From the NCBI GenBank assembly GCA_035575715.1, contig DATLXN010000040.1, forward strand, positions 62,001-126,000: DNA of 64,000 nucleotides, given 5' to 3'. The position numbers were made by a program, and so were the translations under genes. The notes under the pieces were generated by a model. That model saw only the letters and a program-made list of their open reading frames with translations. It was not told the DNA's origin and searched no databases. Source of the DNA: JACCSI01 sp035575715 (lineage in GTDB: Bacteria > Acidobacteriota > Vicinamibacteria > Vicinamibacterales > UBA2999). This document shows positions 1 through 8,755 of the stretch, piece after piece (position 1 is the stretch's first letter; every line of letters starts with the position of its first letter).

Positions 1-237
1 GGGGAGTTGCTGGTGGTGTTCCTGCAGCAGCGCGGCCCCGCCGTGGTCGGGCCGCTGGGTCTTGGTCAAGGTCTGTTTCGTGTGGTTCGCGACGTCGGCT
101 CCGGCGCAATGCTGGTCTCGCCGCCGCCGCTCAAAGCCAGTGTCGCGGGACGCGTGCTGCGCGGCGCTGCCGACCGTCGCGTGCTGAGTGTTGATCAGTT
201 CGAAGCGAGCATCCGTGCCGTAGAGGCCGCGCAATGA
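1..237 (+). CDS. C-terminal part of an unidentified protein (5' end outside window)
   Basis: The reading frame is open from the first base and ends at the TGA at 235-237, giving 78 residues. The residues are hydrophobic and beta-like (LLVVFLQQRGPAVV), followed by VGPLGLGQGLFRVV. The stop codon overlaps the start of the matrixin-like protease by four bases (ATGA), so the two are probably co-transcribed and translationally coupled. No family is recognised. The real start lies upstream of the window. Confidence 0.6.
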   Translation, partial: GELLVVFLQQRGPAVVGPLGLGQGLFRVVRDVGSGAMLVSPPPLKASVAGRVLRGAADRRVLSVDQFEASIRAVEAAQ

Positions 238-1226
238 TGATCCGATCGCTCGTCGCGATGTTAGTCCTGCTGATCGGCCTCGGCACACCGGCGCCGGCTG
301 CGGCGTATCTGAAGTTTGGCGTGCGCGTCGGCGGCCGTACGGTCGACGTCAAATGGAATCGGACGATTCCGTTCTTTGTCACCGATCGTGACGGACCCGG
401 CGTCACCGCGTCGCAACTGCGTGACGCGGTGGTGCGTGCCTTCAACACCTGGAAGGCGGTCCCGACCGCGGCGGTGCAGGCTGAGTTTCAGGCGCTGACC
501 ACCGCGCCGCCGGGACTTCAGGACGGTCGCACCACGTTTGGCTTTCTCGATCGCCCGGACCTCGATCGGGTGCTTGGCGCCACCAGCTTCCTGCTCGACG
601 GCACCACCGGCGAGATCATCGAGGCCGATGTGTTTTTCAATACCCGCTTCAACTGGTCGACGGCCGCGGCGGGCGAGCCCGGGCGTATTGATCTCGAGTC
701 GGTCGCGCTGCATGAGATCGGTCATCTGCTTGGCCTGGGCCATTCGGCGCTTGGTGAAACCGAGATGATTCCTGGCGGCCGGCGCGTGATCGCGTCGGGC
801 GCGGTGATGTTTCCGATCGCGATGATGCCGGGCGCAACCGCCGATCGGCAGTTACAGGCCGACGATGTCGCCGGGATCAGCGACCTGTATCCCGGGCCGC
901 AGTTTACGCAGGCGAGCAGCAGCATCAGCGGGCGGGTGTTGAAGAACGGCAGCGGCGTGCTCGGCGCGCATGTCGCGGCGTTCAACCTCGAGACCGGCGC
1001 GCTGGTCGGTGGCTTTGCGCTCAATGCGCAGGGCGACTTCGTCATTGCCGGCCTGACGCCAGGGAGCTATCTGCTTCGCGCAGAACCACTTGACGATGCC
1101 GACACCGGGAGTTTCTTCAGTGGGCCGATCGACGTCGATTTTCGCGTCGCCTACGCGCCGCGGGTGATTACCGCGCCGGCTGGTGGCGGGTCCGACCCGG
1201 TTGACATTGCGGTGCGCCAGAAATGA
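234..1226 (+). CDS. Secreted matrixin-type zinc metalloprotease (M10A-like) with C-terminal carboxypeptidase-regulatory-like domain
   Basis: The 330-residue product begins with a clear signal peptide (MMIRSLVAMLVLLIGLG, cleavage after PAPAAA). The catalytic segment contains ALHEIGHLLGLGHS, so the zinc ligands are H160, H164 and H170 with general base E161, matching HExxHxxGxxH of matrixins. A methionine-rich stretch near residues 188-200 (SGAVMFPIAMM) is placed where a Met-turn is expected. Residues from about 222 to the end (SSISGRVLKNGSG, GLTPGSYLLRAEP) look like a carboxypeptidase-regulatory or Ig-like beta domain, often found on secreted proteases. There is no obvious cysteine-switch propeptide. 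The gene overlaps both neighbours by four bases, so it is the middle gene of a tight operon. The substrate is unknown. Confidence 0.85.
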   Translation: MMIRSLVAMLVLLIGLGTPAPAAAYLKFGVRVGGRTVDVKWNRTIPFFVTDRDGPGVTASQLRDAVVRAFNTWKAVPTAAVQAEFQALTTAPPGLQDGRTTFGFLDRPDLDRVLGATSFLLDGTTGEIIEADVFFNTRFNWSTAAAGEPGRIDLESVALHEIGHLLGLGHSALGETEMIPGGRRVIASGAVMFPIAMMPGATADRQLQADDVAGISDLYPGPQFTQASSSISGRVLKNGSGVLGAHVAAFNLETGALVGGFALNAQGDFVIAGLTPGSYLLRAEPLDDADTGSFFSGPIDVDFRVAYAPRVITAPAGGGSDPVDIAVRQK

Positions 1227-1918
1227 TCGCTTCCCCACGGCCCTTGCTATTCGCACTGGCGCTGTGTGCGGCGTCGGCGTCAGCCGCGGTCGCACAAGAC
1301 AAAGGCCCCACGCTGCGCCCGTGGCGTCCGTCGATTGCCGCCGGCGTCGAGGTAGCGGGCGGTTACCCGACTGGCGATCGCAACGCCGAGTTACGTCGCA
1401 ACGCGACCGGAACGCCGCCGCCGTTCACGCTGTTTCGGGCCGAGTCGGCGATTGGCCGCGTCACCGGTGTTGAGGCGCGCGTCGCGCTGGCGATCACCCG
1501 CGCGGTGGCGGTCGAAGTCAGTGGCCGCTACAGCACACCGGTGTTGACGGTGACGGTGTCGCAGGACGGCGAGCACGACGGCAACGCGACCTTGCTCGAG
1601 ACGCTGGCGCACTATGCGGTTGATGTGAGCGGCGTGTATCAGTTGCCGATTAATCTCGGTCGCCGCGCCAGTCCGTATGTGATTGGCGGCGGAGGATATC
1701 TGCGCCAACTGCACGAAGGTCGTTTGCTTGTCGAGACCGGCCACACCCTGCATGCCGGTGGGGGAGTGCGCTTCTGGTTGCGCGGCGGCGGCCCGTCATC
1801 GCGTGCACTTGGTCTGCGCGCGGAGGGGCGATATGTTCGCCGCGCCGGGGGAGTGGACTTCGCCGACCAGACGCGCGCGTACCCGTCTTTCTCGCTGCTC
1901 GCCTTCGCGGGCTTCTGA
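1223..1918 (+). CDS. Outer-membrane beta-barrel-like protein
   Basis: This 231-residue protein has a signal peptide (LLFALALCAASASAAVA, then QDKGP). The mature part alternates polar and hydrophobic residues in many short strands (GVEARVALAITRAVAVEVSGRYS; VIGGGGYLRQL), and the chain ends in phenylalanine (SLLAFAGF), the usual terminal signature for outer-membrane beta-barrel insertion. Its start overlaps the protease stop by four bases (ATGA). The size fits an 8-10 strand barrel of the OmpA/OmpW kind. Its function is unknown; a surface partner for the protease encoded just upstream is possible but is inference. Confidence 0.65.
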   Translation: MIASPRPLLFALALCAASASAAVAQDKGPTLRPWRPSIAAGVEVAGGYPTGDRNAELRRNATGTPPPFTLFRAESAIGRVTGVEARVALAITRAVAVEVSGRYSTPVLTVTVSQDGEHDGNATLLETLAHYAVDVSGVYQLPINLGRRASPYVIGGGGYLRQLHEGRLLVETGHTLHAGGGVRFWLRGGGPSSRALGLRAEGRYVRRAGGVDFADQTRAYPSFSLLAFAGF

Positions 1919-1950
1919 GGCCGCGGCCCCGCGTTCGATCGAGCGGTGAG

Positions 1951-3564
1951 TCAACGCTTCAGTGCCGATCGAGCGACCTGCAGCTCGGGACGCACTGACG
2001 CGCCCGCGCGCGTGCACAGCCTGACCAGCTGCGTGAAGTAGCCTTGGGCGGTGGCCGTGTCGCCCGCCTGCGCCGCTGCGTGCGCTGCCCCGTACAGCGC
2101 GCGGAACCGATTCGGTTCCCTGACCAGGGTCGCCTCGAACTCCAGTCGCGCGCCTCGGGCATCCTTGGTGGCGAGCAGCATCTCGCCGAGCTGTTCGCGG
2201 GCGGGCGCGAGCGGCCCTGGCGTGACCGCCGCCTTCTCGGTGCGCCCTTCCGCGTCCGCAGCGTCGCGCATGGCGACGAGCGCTTCGCTCGTGCGCCCTT
2301 CGGCGAGCGCGAGCCACGCCGCCGCGCTGCGGCGCTGGATGTCAATCTGCTCCGCCCAGTACGGTTCATTGAGTGCGGCTTGGCGGACGCGAAGCGCCTC
2401 CAATCGATCGATCGCGGCACGTGCCGCGGCAGGATCGCCGCTGCGGGCTGATCCGATCGCTCTGGCGAATTCGGTCAGCGCATCGGCGTAGGGCACGCCG
2501 CTGGGACGCAGCTCCAAGCGCGCCGCCTCGGCCCACGCACCACGCTCGAGCGTAAAGCGCGCCGGGATGGCGGCGAGCGCGTAGTAAGCGGCGGACGGCG
2601 GCGCGGCACCGCTCGGGCCGGACGGGTCGTAGCGGGCGGCAATCTCCGCCAGGGCATCGATCAGCCGCTTCGCCGCTTCGTCCTGGCCGGTCTGCAGGTA
2701 CGCGTAGATCTGATAGTCGGTCGCGTGCAGCTCCTCGCCGGTGATGCGCTGCCGGCGAGCGGCATCCGCGGACGCGATGTTGGTGTCGATCGACTGCTGC
2801 CACAGGCCGAGCCGGGTAAAGGTGTGCGACGGCATGTGTAACGCGTGCGGCGCGGACGGCGCGATCTCCGCATAGCGGTGCGCCGCGGCCAGCGCGCGCG
2901 GCGCCAGCGCCGGCACGTCGTAGCTGTGAATGATGTAGTGCGCGAGTCCGGGATGACTGGGTTGTTTGCGGAACAGCGGTTCGAGGATGCCGACCGCCTG
3001 CAGCCGGCTTACGTAGGTCTTGTCTGCCAGATTTTCCGCGGCGCTGAGCGACAGCGCATGAAAGATCGCCGCCTCGGCGTCGTCGGCCTGGCTCGCCGCG
3101 AGCTGGCCCATCGCGTCGCGGTAGGCTTCGACGCGCGCCCTCTGCGGGACCTGGTCCGCGTCCACGTACAGTCGTGCGACCGCCTCGATGTAGCCGCGCT
3201 CGCGAGCCGTCTTCGCGCCGATGGTGCGGGCTCGTTCGACGGCGGCAAGTCCCTGCTGTACTTGGGCCGGCGGCCGCACGCCCACGGCGAAGGGGTTGCC
3301 CCAGCGGCTCAGCGCCACGCCCCACTGCGTCATCGCGCACGAGGGATCAGCCGCGAGGGCGGCGTCAAACGCTGCGATCGCCGCTCCGAACTCGAAGGAA
3401 TGGAGGAGTGCGACCGCGCGATCGAACGGCGGCTGCGCGGCGGCCGCGCAGGAGGTGCTGAAGTGAATCGTGCCGAGCCGTTCAGGGCCGTGGACGTGGT
3501 CCTGGCTCGAGGCGGCTTGCTGTAGGGTGATACTGACCAGCGCGACGACGAGGATACGAGTCAT
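1951..3564 (-). CDS. Secreted tetratricopeptide-repeat protein
   Basis: The 537-residue product has an N-terminal signal peptide (MTRILVVALVSITLQQAASS). It then carries several helix-turn-helix repeats of TPR type, for example residues about 45-80 (PFDRAVALLHSFEFGAAIAAF, ALAADPSCAMTQWGVAL) and the C-terminal pair around 455-520 (REQLGEMLLATKDARGARLEF; YGAAHAAAQAGDTATAQGYF). The family is common in Acidobacteriota and Bacteroidota as exported proteins of unknown role. A GGAGG Shine-Dalgarno sequence precedes the ATG by five bases. The gene converges with the beta-barrel gene and diverges from the ABC transporter operon. Confidence 0.8.
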   Translation of the reverse strand: MTRILVVALVSITLQQAASSQDHVHGPERLGTIHFSTSCAAAAQPPFDRAVALLHSFEFGAAIAAFDAALAADPSCAMTQWGVALSRWGNPFAVGVRPPAQVQQGLAAVERARTIGAKTARERGYIEAVARLYVDADQVPQRARVEAYRDAMGQLAASQADDAEAAIFHALSLSAAENLADKTYVSRLQAVGILEPLFRKQPSHPGLAHYIIHSYDVPALAPRALAAAHRYAEIAPSAPHALHMPSHTFTRLGLWQQSIDTNIASADAARRQRITGEELHATDYQIYAYLQTGQDEAAKRLIDALAEIAARYDPSGPSGAAPPSAAYYALAAIPARFTLERGAWAEAARLELRPSGVPYADALTEFARAIGSARSGDPAAARAAIDRLEALRVRQAALNEPYWAEQIDIQRRSAAAWLALAEGRTSEALVAMRDAADAEGRTEKAAVTPGPLAPAREQLGEMLLATKDARGARLEFEATLVREPNRFRALYGAAHAAAQAGDTATAQGYFTQLVRLCTRAGASVRPELQVARSALKR

Positions 3565-3616
3565 ACCGCCTCCGGATAAGGATGATACTGCTGACTAACC
3601 GACCAACCATCTTCCT

Positions 3617-3637
3617 GAAAAGGGGCAGGCCCTTTTC
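3617..3637. promoter_or_regulatory. Perfect 8-bp inverted repeat upstream of the osmolyte-type ABC operon
   Basis: GAAAAGGG (3617-3624) and CCCTTTTC (3630-3637) are perfect complements around a five-base loop, 21 bases before the ATG of the ATPase gene. It lies in the 94-base divergent gap. It could be an operator or a leader hairpin; no T-tract follows, so it is not a typical intrinsic terminator on the plus strand. Confidence 0.4.
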
Positions 3638-3658
3638 CGGGTACGCTTTCCAGCACTC

Positions 3659-4381
3659 ATGATTGAATTCGCCGACGTCGTCGCCTCCCGCGGCGAACGG
3701 CCCGTCTTGCGCGGCGTGTCGCTCAGCGTGGCCAACGGCGAAGTGGTCGCGCTGGTCGGCCGCAGCGGCAGCGGCAAGACGACGCTGCTGCGGCTCGTCA
3801 ATCGGATGTTGCACGCCGACAGCGGGGACGTGCGGGTCGGCGACCGCAATGTGGCGGCGTGGGACGAAACCGAGTTGCGGCGTCAGACTGGCTACGTCAT
3901 TCAGGATGTCGGCCTGTTCCCGCACTTCACCGTCGCCGACAACATCGCGATCGTGCCGCGGCTGCTCGACTGGGATGTGGCGCGCGTCGCCGCCCGCGTC
4001 GACGAGCTGCTGACGCTGGTGGGCTTAAACCCCGCCGAGTATCGACTGCGCTGGCCCGACCAGTTATCCGGCGGCCAACGGCAGCGCGTCGGCCTGGCGC
4101 GCGCCCTGGCCGCGGATCCGCCGGTGCTGTTGATGGACGAACCCTTCGGAGCGCTTGACCCGATCACCCGCGCCGAACTGCATCACGAATTCAAGATCCT
4201 GCAAGCGCGGCTGCCTCGAACGGTGTTGCTGGTGACGCACGATCTGGCCGAAGCCTTCGCGCTAGCGGGCCGCATCGCGGTGCTGCACGACGGGCGAGTG
4301 GCGGCGATCGGCACCGCCGATGAACTGCAGCGATCAGAAGATCCGCATGTGAAGAAGCTGGTCGAGACCCGATTCGGATGA
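3659..4381 (+). CDS. ABC transporter ATP-binding subunit, osmoprotectant/quaternary-amine type
   Basis: This 240-residue ATPase has every expected motif: Walker A GRSGSGKTT (34-42), signature LSGGQRQRVG (from 136), Walker B VLLMDEP with catalytic E161, and H-loop histidine H194 (VTHD). Sequence features such as VIQDVGLFPHFTV and EPFGALDPITR are typical of OpuCA/OsmV/ProV-type importers for glycine betaine, choline or related compounds. The protein lacks the C-terminal CBS pair found in many OpuCA proteins. Its last codons overlap the fused permease gene by four bases (GATGA), so the two form one transporter operon. Confidence 0.9.
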   Translation: MIEFADVVASRGERPVLRGVSLSVANGEVVALVGRSGSGKTTLLRLVNRMLHADSGDVRVGDRNVAAWDETELRRQTGYVIQDVGLFPHFTVADNIAIVPRLLDWDVARVAARVDELLTLVGLNPAEYRLRWPDQLSGGQRQRVGLARALAADPPVLLMDEPFGALDPITRAELHHEFKILQARLPRTVLLVTHDLAEAFALAGRIAVLHDGRVAAIGTADELQRSEDPHVKKLVETRFG

Positions 4382-5901
4382 GCGCCCTGCTTGCGTTTTA
4401 CGCCGCGAACCAAGCCGAAGTACTGGCCCGTCTCGGCGAACACATCGTCCTGGTCGCCGTCTCAATCGCTATCGCAGCGGCGATTGGCATTCCGCTGGGC
4501 ATCTTTGCCGCGCGGCAGCCCGCACTGGCGCGGCCGCTGATCGGTCTGGCCAACCTCGCGCAGACGATTCCGAGCCTGGCGCTGTTTGGCTTTCTGATTC
4601 CCTTGCCCTTCATCGGCGGCATTGGCACGCGCACGGCACTGGTCGCACTGACGCTCTACGCGGTGCTGCCGATCGTCCGCACCACGGTATCCGGCCTGCA
4701 AGGCGTCGATCGCGCGGTGCTCGAATGTGCCGCGGCGATGGGAATGACGCGACGACAGGTGCTCCGGCAAGTCGAACTGCCGCTTGCCGCTCCCGCGATC
4801 CTCGCGGGCATCCGCGTCGCGACCGTGGTCAGCGTCGGCACCGCGACGATCGCGTCCGCGATCGGGGCCGGAGGGCTGGGCGACTACATCTTTCGCGGCC
4901 TGTCAATGGTCGATCCGATCGTCATCCTCGCGGGCGCGCTTCCTGCAGCGCTACTGGCGCTCGCCGCCGATGGCCTGCTGGCGCTGGCCGGCCGTGCCGT
5001 CGATCGCCGCAAAGGCTCACGACCGTTGCGTCTCGCGCTCGCGACCCTTGCCGTGGTCGCCATCGCCGCGGGTGGGTGGCTGTATCGCGCCAATCCTGCC
5101 GCCGCAATCACAGTGGGCTCGAAGAACTTTACCGAGCAGGTGATTCTCGGCGAACTGCTGGCGCTGACGATCGAGCGGCACACCAGCCTGACCGTCCAGC
5201 GTCGCCTCAACCTCGGCGGCCTGTTGGTCTCGGACGAGGCGTTGCGCAGCGGCGACGTCGACGTCTACGTCGAGTACACCGGCACCGCACTGACCGCGCT
5301 ATTCAACGAGCCGATCGGCACACCAGCCACGGTCTCCGAGCGCGTGCGCACGCTGTATGCCTCGCGCGGGATCACCATGCTGCCGAGCCTGGGCTTCAAC
5401 AATACGTTTGCCATCCTCGTCCGCGCCGACGCCGCGCGCGCCGAGAAGCTCGCCGCGATCAGCGACCTGGCCCGCGTCGCGCCGCAGTGGAAGGCCGGCT
5501 TCGGCTACGAGTTTCTCGAGCGTCCTGACGGTTTCAAAGGGCTCGCCGCGGCCTACGGCCTCCGCTTCGCCGAACCGCCGCGGGTCATGGACCTCAATCT
5601 GATCTATCGCGCGCTGTCCGCAGGTGAGATCGATGTCACCGCGGGCGACGCCACCAACGGCCTGATTCAGTCGCTGGGCCTGGCCATCCTCGCTGACGAT
5701 CGCGACTATTTTCCGCCTTACGACGCGGTCCCGGTGATCAACACCGCGACGCTGCTGCGCTATCCCGAACTCGACCGCGCCATCCGCACACTGGTCGGAC
5801 GCATCTCGGCCACCGACATGCAACGGATGAACTACGCCGTCGACGGCCAACGCCGCGCCGCCAAAGACGTCGCGCGCGAATTCCTCGACACTATTCGGTA
5901 G
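4378..5901 (+). CDS. Fused ABC permease and substrate-binding protein (OpuF/EgtU type)
   Basis: The 507-residue protein joins two parts. Residues 1 to about 215 are a binding-protein-dependent permease with several membrane spans and the EAA-loop-like segment AAAMGMTRRQVLRQVELPLA. After another membrane span near 217-237, residues from about 242 to the end form an OpuAC-type binding domain (ITVGSKNFTEQ; VEYTGTALTALF). Families with this fusion import glycine betaine and related osmolytes (OpuF) or ergothioneine (EgtU). The sequence alone does not settle the substrate. The binding domain would face the periplasm while tethered to the permease, so no separate binding-protein gene is needed, and none is present nearby. 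Confidence 0.85.
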   Translation: MSALLAFYAANQAEVLARLGEHIVLVAVSIAIAAAIGIPLGIFAARQPALARPLIGLANLAQTIPSLALFGFLIPLPFIGGIGTRTALVALTLYAVLPIVRTTVSGLQGVDRAVLECAAAMGMTRRQVLRQVELPLAAPAILAGIRVATVVSVGTATIASAIGAGGLGDYIFRGLSMVDPIVILAGALPAALLALAADGLLALAGRAVDRRKGSRPLRLALATLAVVAIAAGGWLYRANPAAAITVGSKNFTEQVILGELLALTIERHTSLTVQRRLNLGGLLVSDEALRSGDVDVYVEYTGTALTALFNEPIGTPATVSERVRTLYASRGITMLPSLGFNNTFAILVRADAARAEKLAAISDLARVAPQWKAGFGYEFLERPDGFKGLAAAYGLRFAEPPRVMDLNLIYRALSAGEIDVTAGDATNGLIQSLGLAILADDRDYFPPYDAVPVINTATLLRYPELDRAIRTLVGRISATDMQRMNYAVDGQRRAAKDVAREFLDTIR

Positions 5902-5902
5902 C

Positions 5903-5970
5903 CCTACCCGCCTACCCGCCTACCCGCCTACCCGCCTACCCGCCTACCCGCTTACCTGCCTGCCCGCCTG
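5903..5970. repeat. Octanucleotide tandem repeat (CCTACCCG)n
   Basis: Six perfect copies of CCTACCCG (5903-5950) are followed by decayed copies CTTACCTG, CCTGCCCG and a partial CCTG. The array starts two bases after the TAG stop of the fused transporter gene and ends two bases before the -10-like box of acnA, so it fills nearly the whole intergenic space. Copy number may vary between strains. Confidence 0.9.
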
Positions 5971-5971
5971 C

Positions 5972-5977
5972 TATGAT
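5972..5977 (+). promoter_or_regulatory. -10-like box of acnA
   Basis: TATGAT ends nine bases before the acnA ATG (5987). No Shine-Dalgarno motif is visible between them, so the transcript would begin only a few bases before the start codon. No convincing -35 box can be read, because the upstream sequence is the octanucleotide repeat. Confidence 0.4.
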
Positions 5978-5986
5978 CAGGCGTTT

Positions 5987-8698
5987 ATGTCACTTGATTC
6001 CTTCAAGACACGCACGACGCTGACCTCCGGCAGCGAAACGGTCACCTATTACAGCCTGACCGCGCTCGAAGCCGAGTTCCCGTCGGTTGCGACACTGCCG
6101 TTCTCCCTCAAGATCCTTCTTGAGAACCTGCTGCGCCGCGAGGACAACGGCTTCGTCAAGGCCGACGACATCCGCGCCCTCGCCTCGTGGAACACCACGG
6201 GCACGCTGCAGAAGGAAATCTCCTTCATGCCGGCGCGTGTGCTGCTTCAGGACTTCACCGGCGTCCCGTGCGTGGTGGATCTCGCGGCGATGCGCGACGG
6301 GATGATCTCGCTCGGCGGTAACCCGGATCAGGTCAATCCGCTCCAGCCGGTCGAACTGGTCATCGATCACTCGGTGCAGGTCGATCATTTCGGCACCAGC
6401 AGCGCGTTGCAGCTGAACGCCGAACTCGAGTACCAACGCAATCGTGAACGCTACGTGTTCTTGCGCTGGGGGCAGGATGCCTTCCGTAATTTCCGCGTCG
6501 TCCCCCCGGAAACCGGCATCGTCCATCAGGTCAACATCGAGTACCTGGCGCGCGTCGTCTATCGCGAGCAGTCGAGCGCCGGACAAACCGTGGTGTATCC
6601 CGACACGCTGTTCGGGACCGATTCGCACACGACGATGGTCAACGGGTTGGGCGTCGTGGGTTGGGGCGTCGGCGGGATCGAGGCCGAGGCGGCGATGCTG
6701 GGTCAGCCGAGTTCGATGCTGATCCCGGCAGTGCTCGGTTGCCGTCTGACGGGCGCCATGCCCGCCGGCACCACCGCGACCGACCTGGTCCTCACCATTA
6801 CCGAAACGCTCCGCAAGAAAGGCGTGGTCGGCAAGTTTGTCGAGTTCTTCGGCAACGGCCTGCGCCACCTGACCATTGCTGATCGCGTGACCCTCGGCAA
6901 CATGTGTCCGGAATACGGCGCCACGGTTGCCATATTCCCGATCGATCAGATGACGCTGGAATATCTGCGTCTCACCGGCCGCGAAGCGTCGCACATCAAG
7001 CTGGTCGAAGATTACGCGCGCGCCCAGGGCTTGTTCCGCACCGACAACTCGCCCGACGCGGCCTACAGCGAGACAATCGAATTCAATCTGTCGACGGTCG
7101 TACCGAGCCTGGCTGGCCCGCGTCGCCCACAAGATCGCGTGGCGCTGAATAAGGCGAAAGCCTCGTTTGCGTCGGCGTTGCCGGAGCTGAAAAAGGGCAT
7201 CAAGGCTGTCGCCGCGTCCGGCGGCACGGCGGTCGCAACGACGACGCAGCTCGAACATGGATCGGTGGTGATCGCAGCGATCACCAGTTGCACCAATACC
7301 TCGAACCCGAGCGTGATGATCGGCGCGGGGCTGTTGGCGAAAAACGCCGTCGCCAAGGGATTGAAGAGCAAACCGTGGGTCAAGACCAGTCTGGCCCCGG
7401 GGTCGAAAGTGGTCACCGATTACCTGACCAGAGCCGCGCTGCTCGATGACCTCGAAGCGCTCGGCTTCAATGTCGTCGGCTACGGCTGCACCACCTGCAT
7501 TGGGAACAGCGGGCCACTCCCTGAGCATGTCTCGCATGATGTCCGCGATCACGGATTGGTCGTAGCTAGCGTACTGAGCGGTAATCGCAACTTCGAAGGC
7601 CGCATTCAGCAGGATGTCCGCGCCAACTATCTCGCTTCGCCGCCACTGGTGGTCGCCTACGCGCTCGCCGGCTCGATGAATGTGGACTTGACTACCCAGC
7701 CGCTCGGCAAGGGGACCGACGGCGCTGATGTGTATCTGAAAGACATCTGGCCAAGCGAGCAGGAGATCCAGCAGGCGATGATGCACGCGGTGACCGCTGA
7801 TGCCTTCCGCGTGCAATATGCGAAGGTGTTCGAAGGTCCCGAACGATGGCGCGCGTTGCCGGTGCCAACCGGCGATCGCTTCGCATGGGACGATTCTTCG
7901 ACCTACATCCGCCGTCCGCCATTCCTCGAGAACCTGACCATGGAACCGTCGCCGCGCATGGACATCACCGGGGCACGCGCGCTGGCGGTGCTCGGCGACA
8001 GTATCACCACCGACCACATCTCGCCGGCGGGTTCGATCAAGGCCGACAGCCCTGCTGGACGTTACCTGATCGAACACGGCGTCGAACCGAAAGACTTCAA
8101 CTCCTACGGGGCGCGTCGTGGCAACCATGAAGTGATGATGCGCGGCACGTTTGCCAACGTGCGCCTGAAGAATCAGCTCGCGCCGGGCACCGAAGGCGGC
8201 GTGACCAGTTACCTCGGGATACCGGGCTCACTGAACGACGCCACCCCGCCGGTGTTGAGCATTTACGAGGCGTCAATGCTCTATCAGAAGGCCGGGGTGC
8301 CCCTGATCGTCCTGGCCGGTAAAGAATACGGCTCCGGCTCGTCGCGCGACTGGGCAGCAAAGGGCACCATGCTGCTGGGCGTGAAGGCGGTCATCGCCGA
8401 AAGCTTCGAACGTATTCACCGCAGCAACCTGGTCAACATGGGTGTGCTACCGCTGGAATTCAAAGCAGGGGAGCACGTCACCAAGCACAAGCTGACTGGT
8501 CGCGAGACCTTCGAACTGGTCGGATCCGGGCCGACGCTGACACCGCGCGGCGATGTGCTGGTGCGGGCCACGGCCGAAAACGGCACAGTGACGATGTTCA
8601 CAGTGACCGTGCGGATCGACACACCCGAAGAACTGACCGCGTTCTCACATGGCGGGATTCTTCCGTACGTGTTGAGGCAGTTGGTGCGGAAGAACTAA
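5987..8698 (+). CDS. acnA: Aconitate hydratase A
   Basis: The 903-residue protein is a full-length bacterial AcnA/IRP-type aconitase, which interconverts citrate and isocitrate in the TCA cycle through a [4Fe-4S] cluster. The three cluster cysteines are visible: C435 (SCTNTSNPSV) and C501 and C504 (GCTTCIGNSGPL). Other family blocks include LFGTDSHTTMVNGLGVVGWG, the C-terminal swivel motif GDSITTDHISPAGSI, and KEYGSGSSRDWAAKG with substrate-binding arginine and serine. Length and order match characterised AcnA proteins. It is transcribed alone; queG follows after a short repeat-filled gap. Confidence 0.97.
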   Translation: MSLDSFKTRTTLTSGSETVTYYSLTALEAEFPSVATLPFSLKILLENLLRREDNGFVKADDIRALASWNTTGTLQKEISFMPARVLLQDFTGVPCVVDLAAMRDGMISLGGNPDQVNPLQPVELVIDHSVQVDHFGTSSALQLNAELEYQRNRERYVFLRWGQDAFRNFRVVPPETGIVHQVNIEYLARVVYREQSSAGQTVVYPDTLFGTDSHTTMVNGLGVVGWGVGGIEAEAAMLGQPSSMLIPAVLGCRLTGAMPAGTTATDLVLTITETLRKKGVVGKFVEFFGNGLRHLTIADRVTLGNMCPEYGATVAIFPIDQMTLEYLRLTGREASHIKLVEDYARAQGLFRTDNSPDAAYSETIEFNLSTVVPSLAGPRRPQDRVALNKAKASFASALPELKKGIKAVAASGGTAVATTTQLEHGSVVIAAITSCTNTSNPSVMIGAGLLAKNAVAKGLKSKPWVKTSLAPGSKVVTDYLTRAALLDDLEALGFNVVGYGCTTCIGNSGPLPEHVSHDVRDHGLVVASVLSGNRNFEGRIQQDVRANYLASPPLVVAYALAGSMNVDLTTQPLGKGTDGADVYLKDIWPSEQEIQQAMMHAVTADAFRVQYAKVFEGPERWRALPVPTGDRFAWDDSSTYIRRPPFLENLTMEPSPRMDITGARALAVLGDSITTDHISPAGSIKADSPAGRYLIEHGVEPKDFNSYGARRGNHEVMMRGTFANVRLKNQLAPGTEGGVTSYLGIPGSLNDATPPVLSIYEASMLYQKAGVPLIVLAGKEYGSGSSRDWAAKGTMLLGVKAVIAESFERIHRSNLVNMGVLPLEFKAGEHVTKHKLTGRETFELVGSGPTLTPRGDVLVRATAENGTVTMFTVTVRIDTPEELTAFSHGGILPYVLRQLVRKN

Positions 8699-8749
8699 GA
8701 CCGACGACCAACGACCAACGACCGACAACTGGGGACCGACGACAGACCT
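8699..8749. repeat. Imperfect 7-bp tandem repeat (CGACCAA/CGACGAC) between acnA and queG
   Basis: Between the acnA stop and queG start the sequence is made of imperfect copies of CGACCAA, CGACGAC and CGACCGA, with a GGGGACCGACGAC unit. It belongs to the set of short tandem repeats that fill gaps across this window. Confidence 0.65.
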
Positions 8750-8755
8750 ACGAAC

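Noticed and set aside
5990..8128. A 712-codon open frame antisense to acnA
   Set aside because: It mirrors the acnA codons in a GC-rich gene and contains no domain; acnA itself is complete with all cluster cysteines.
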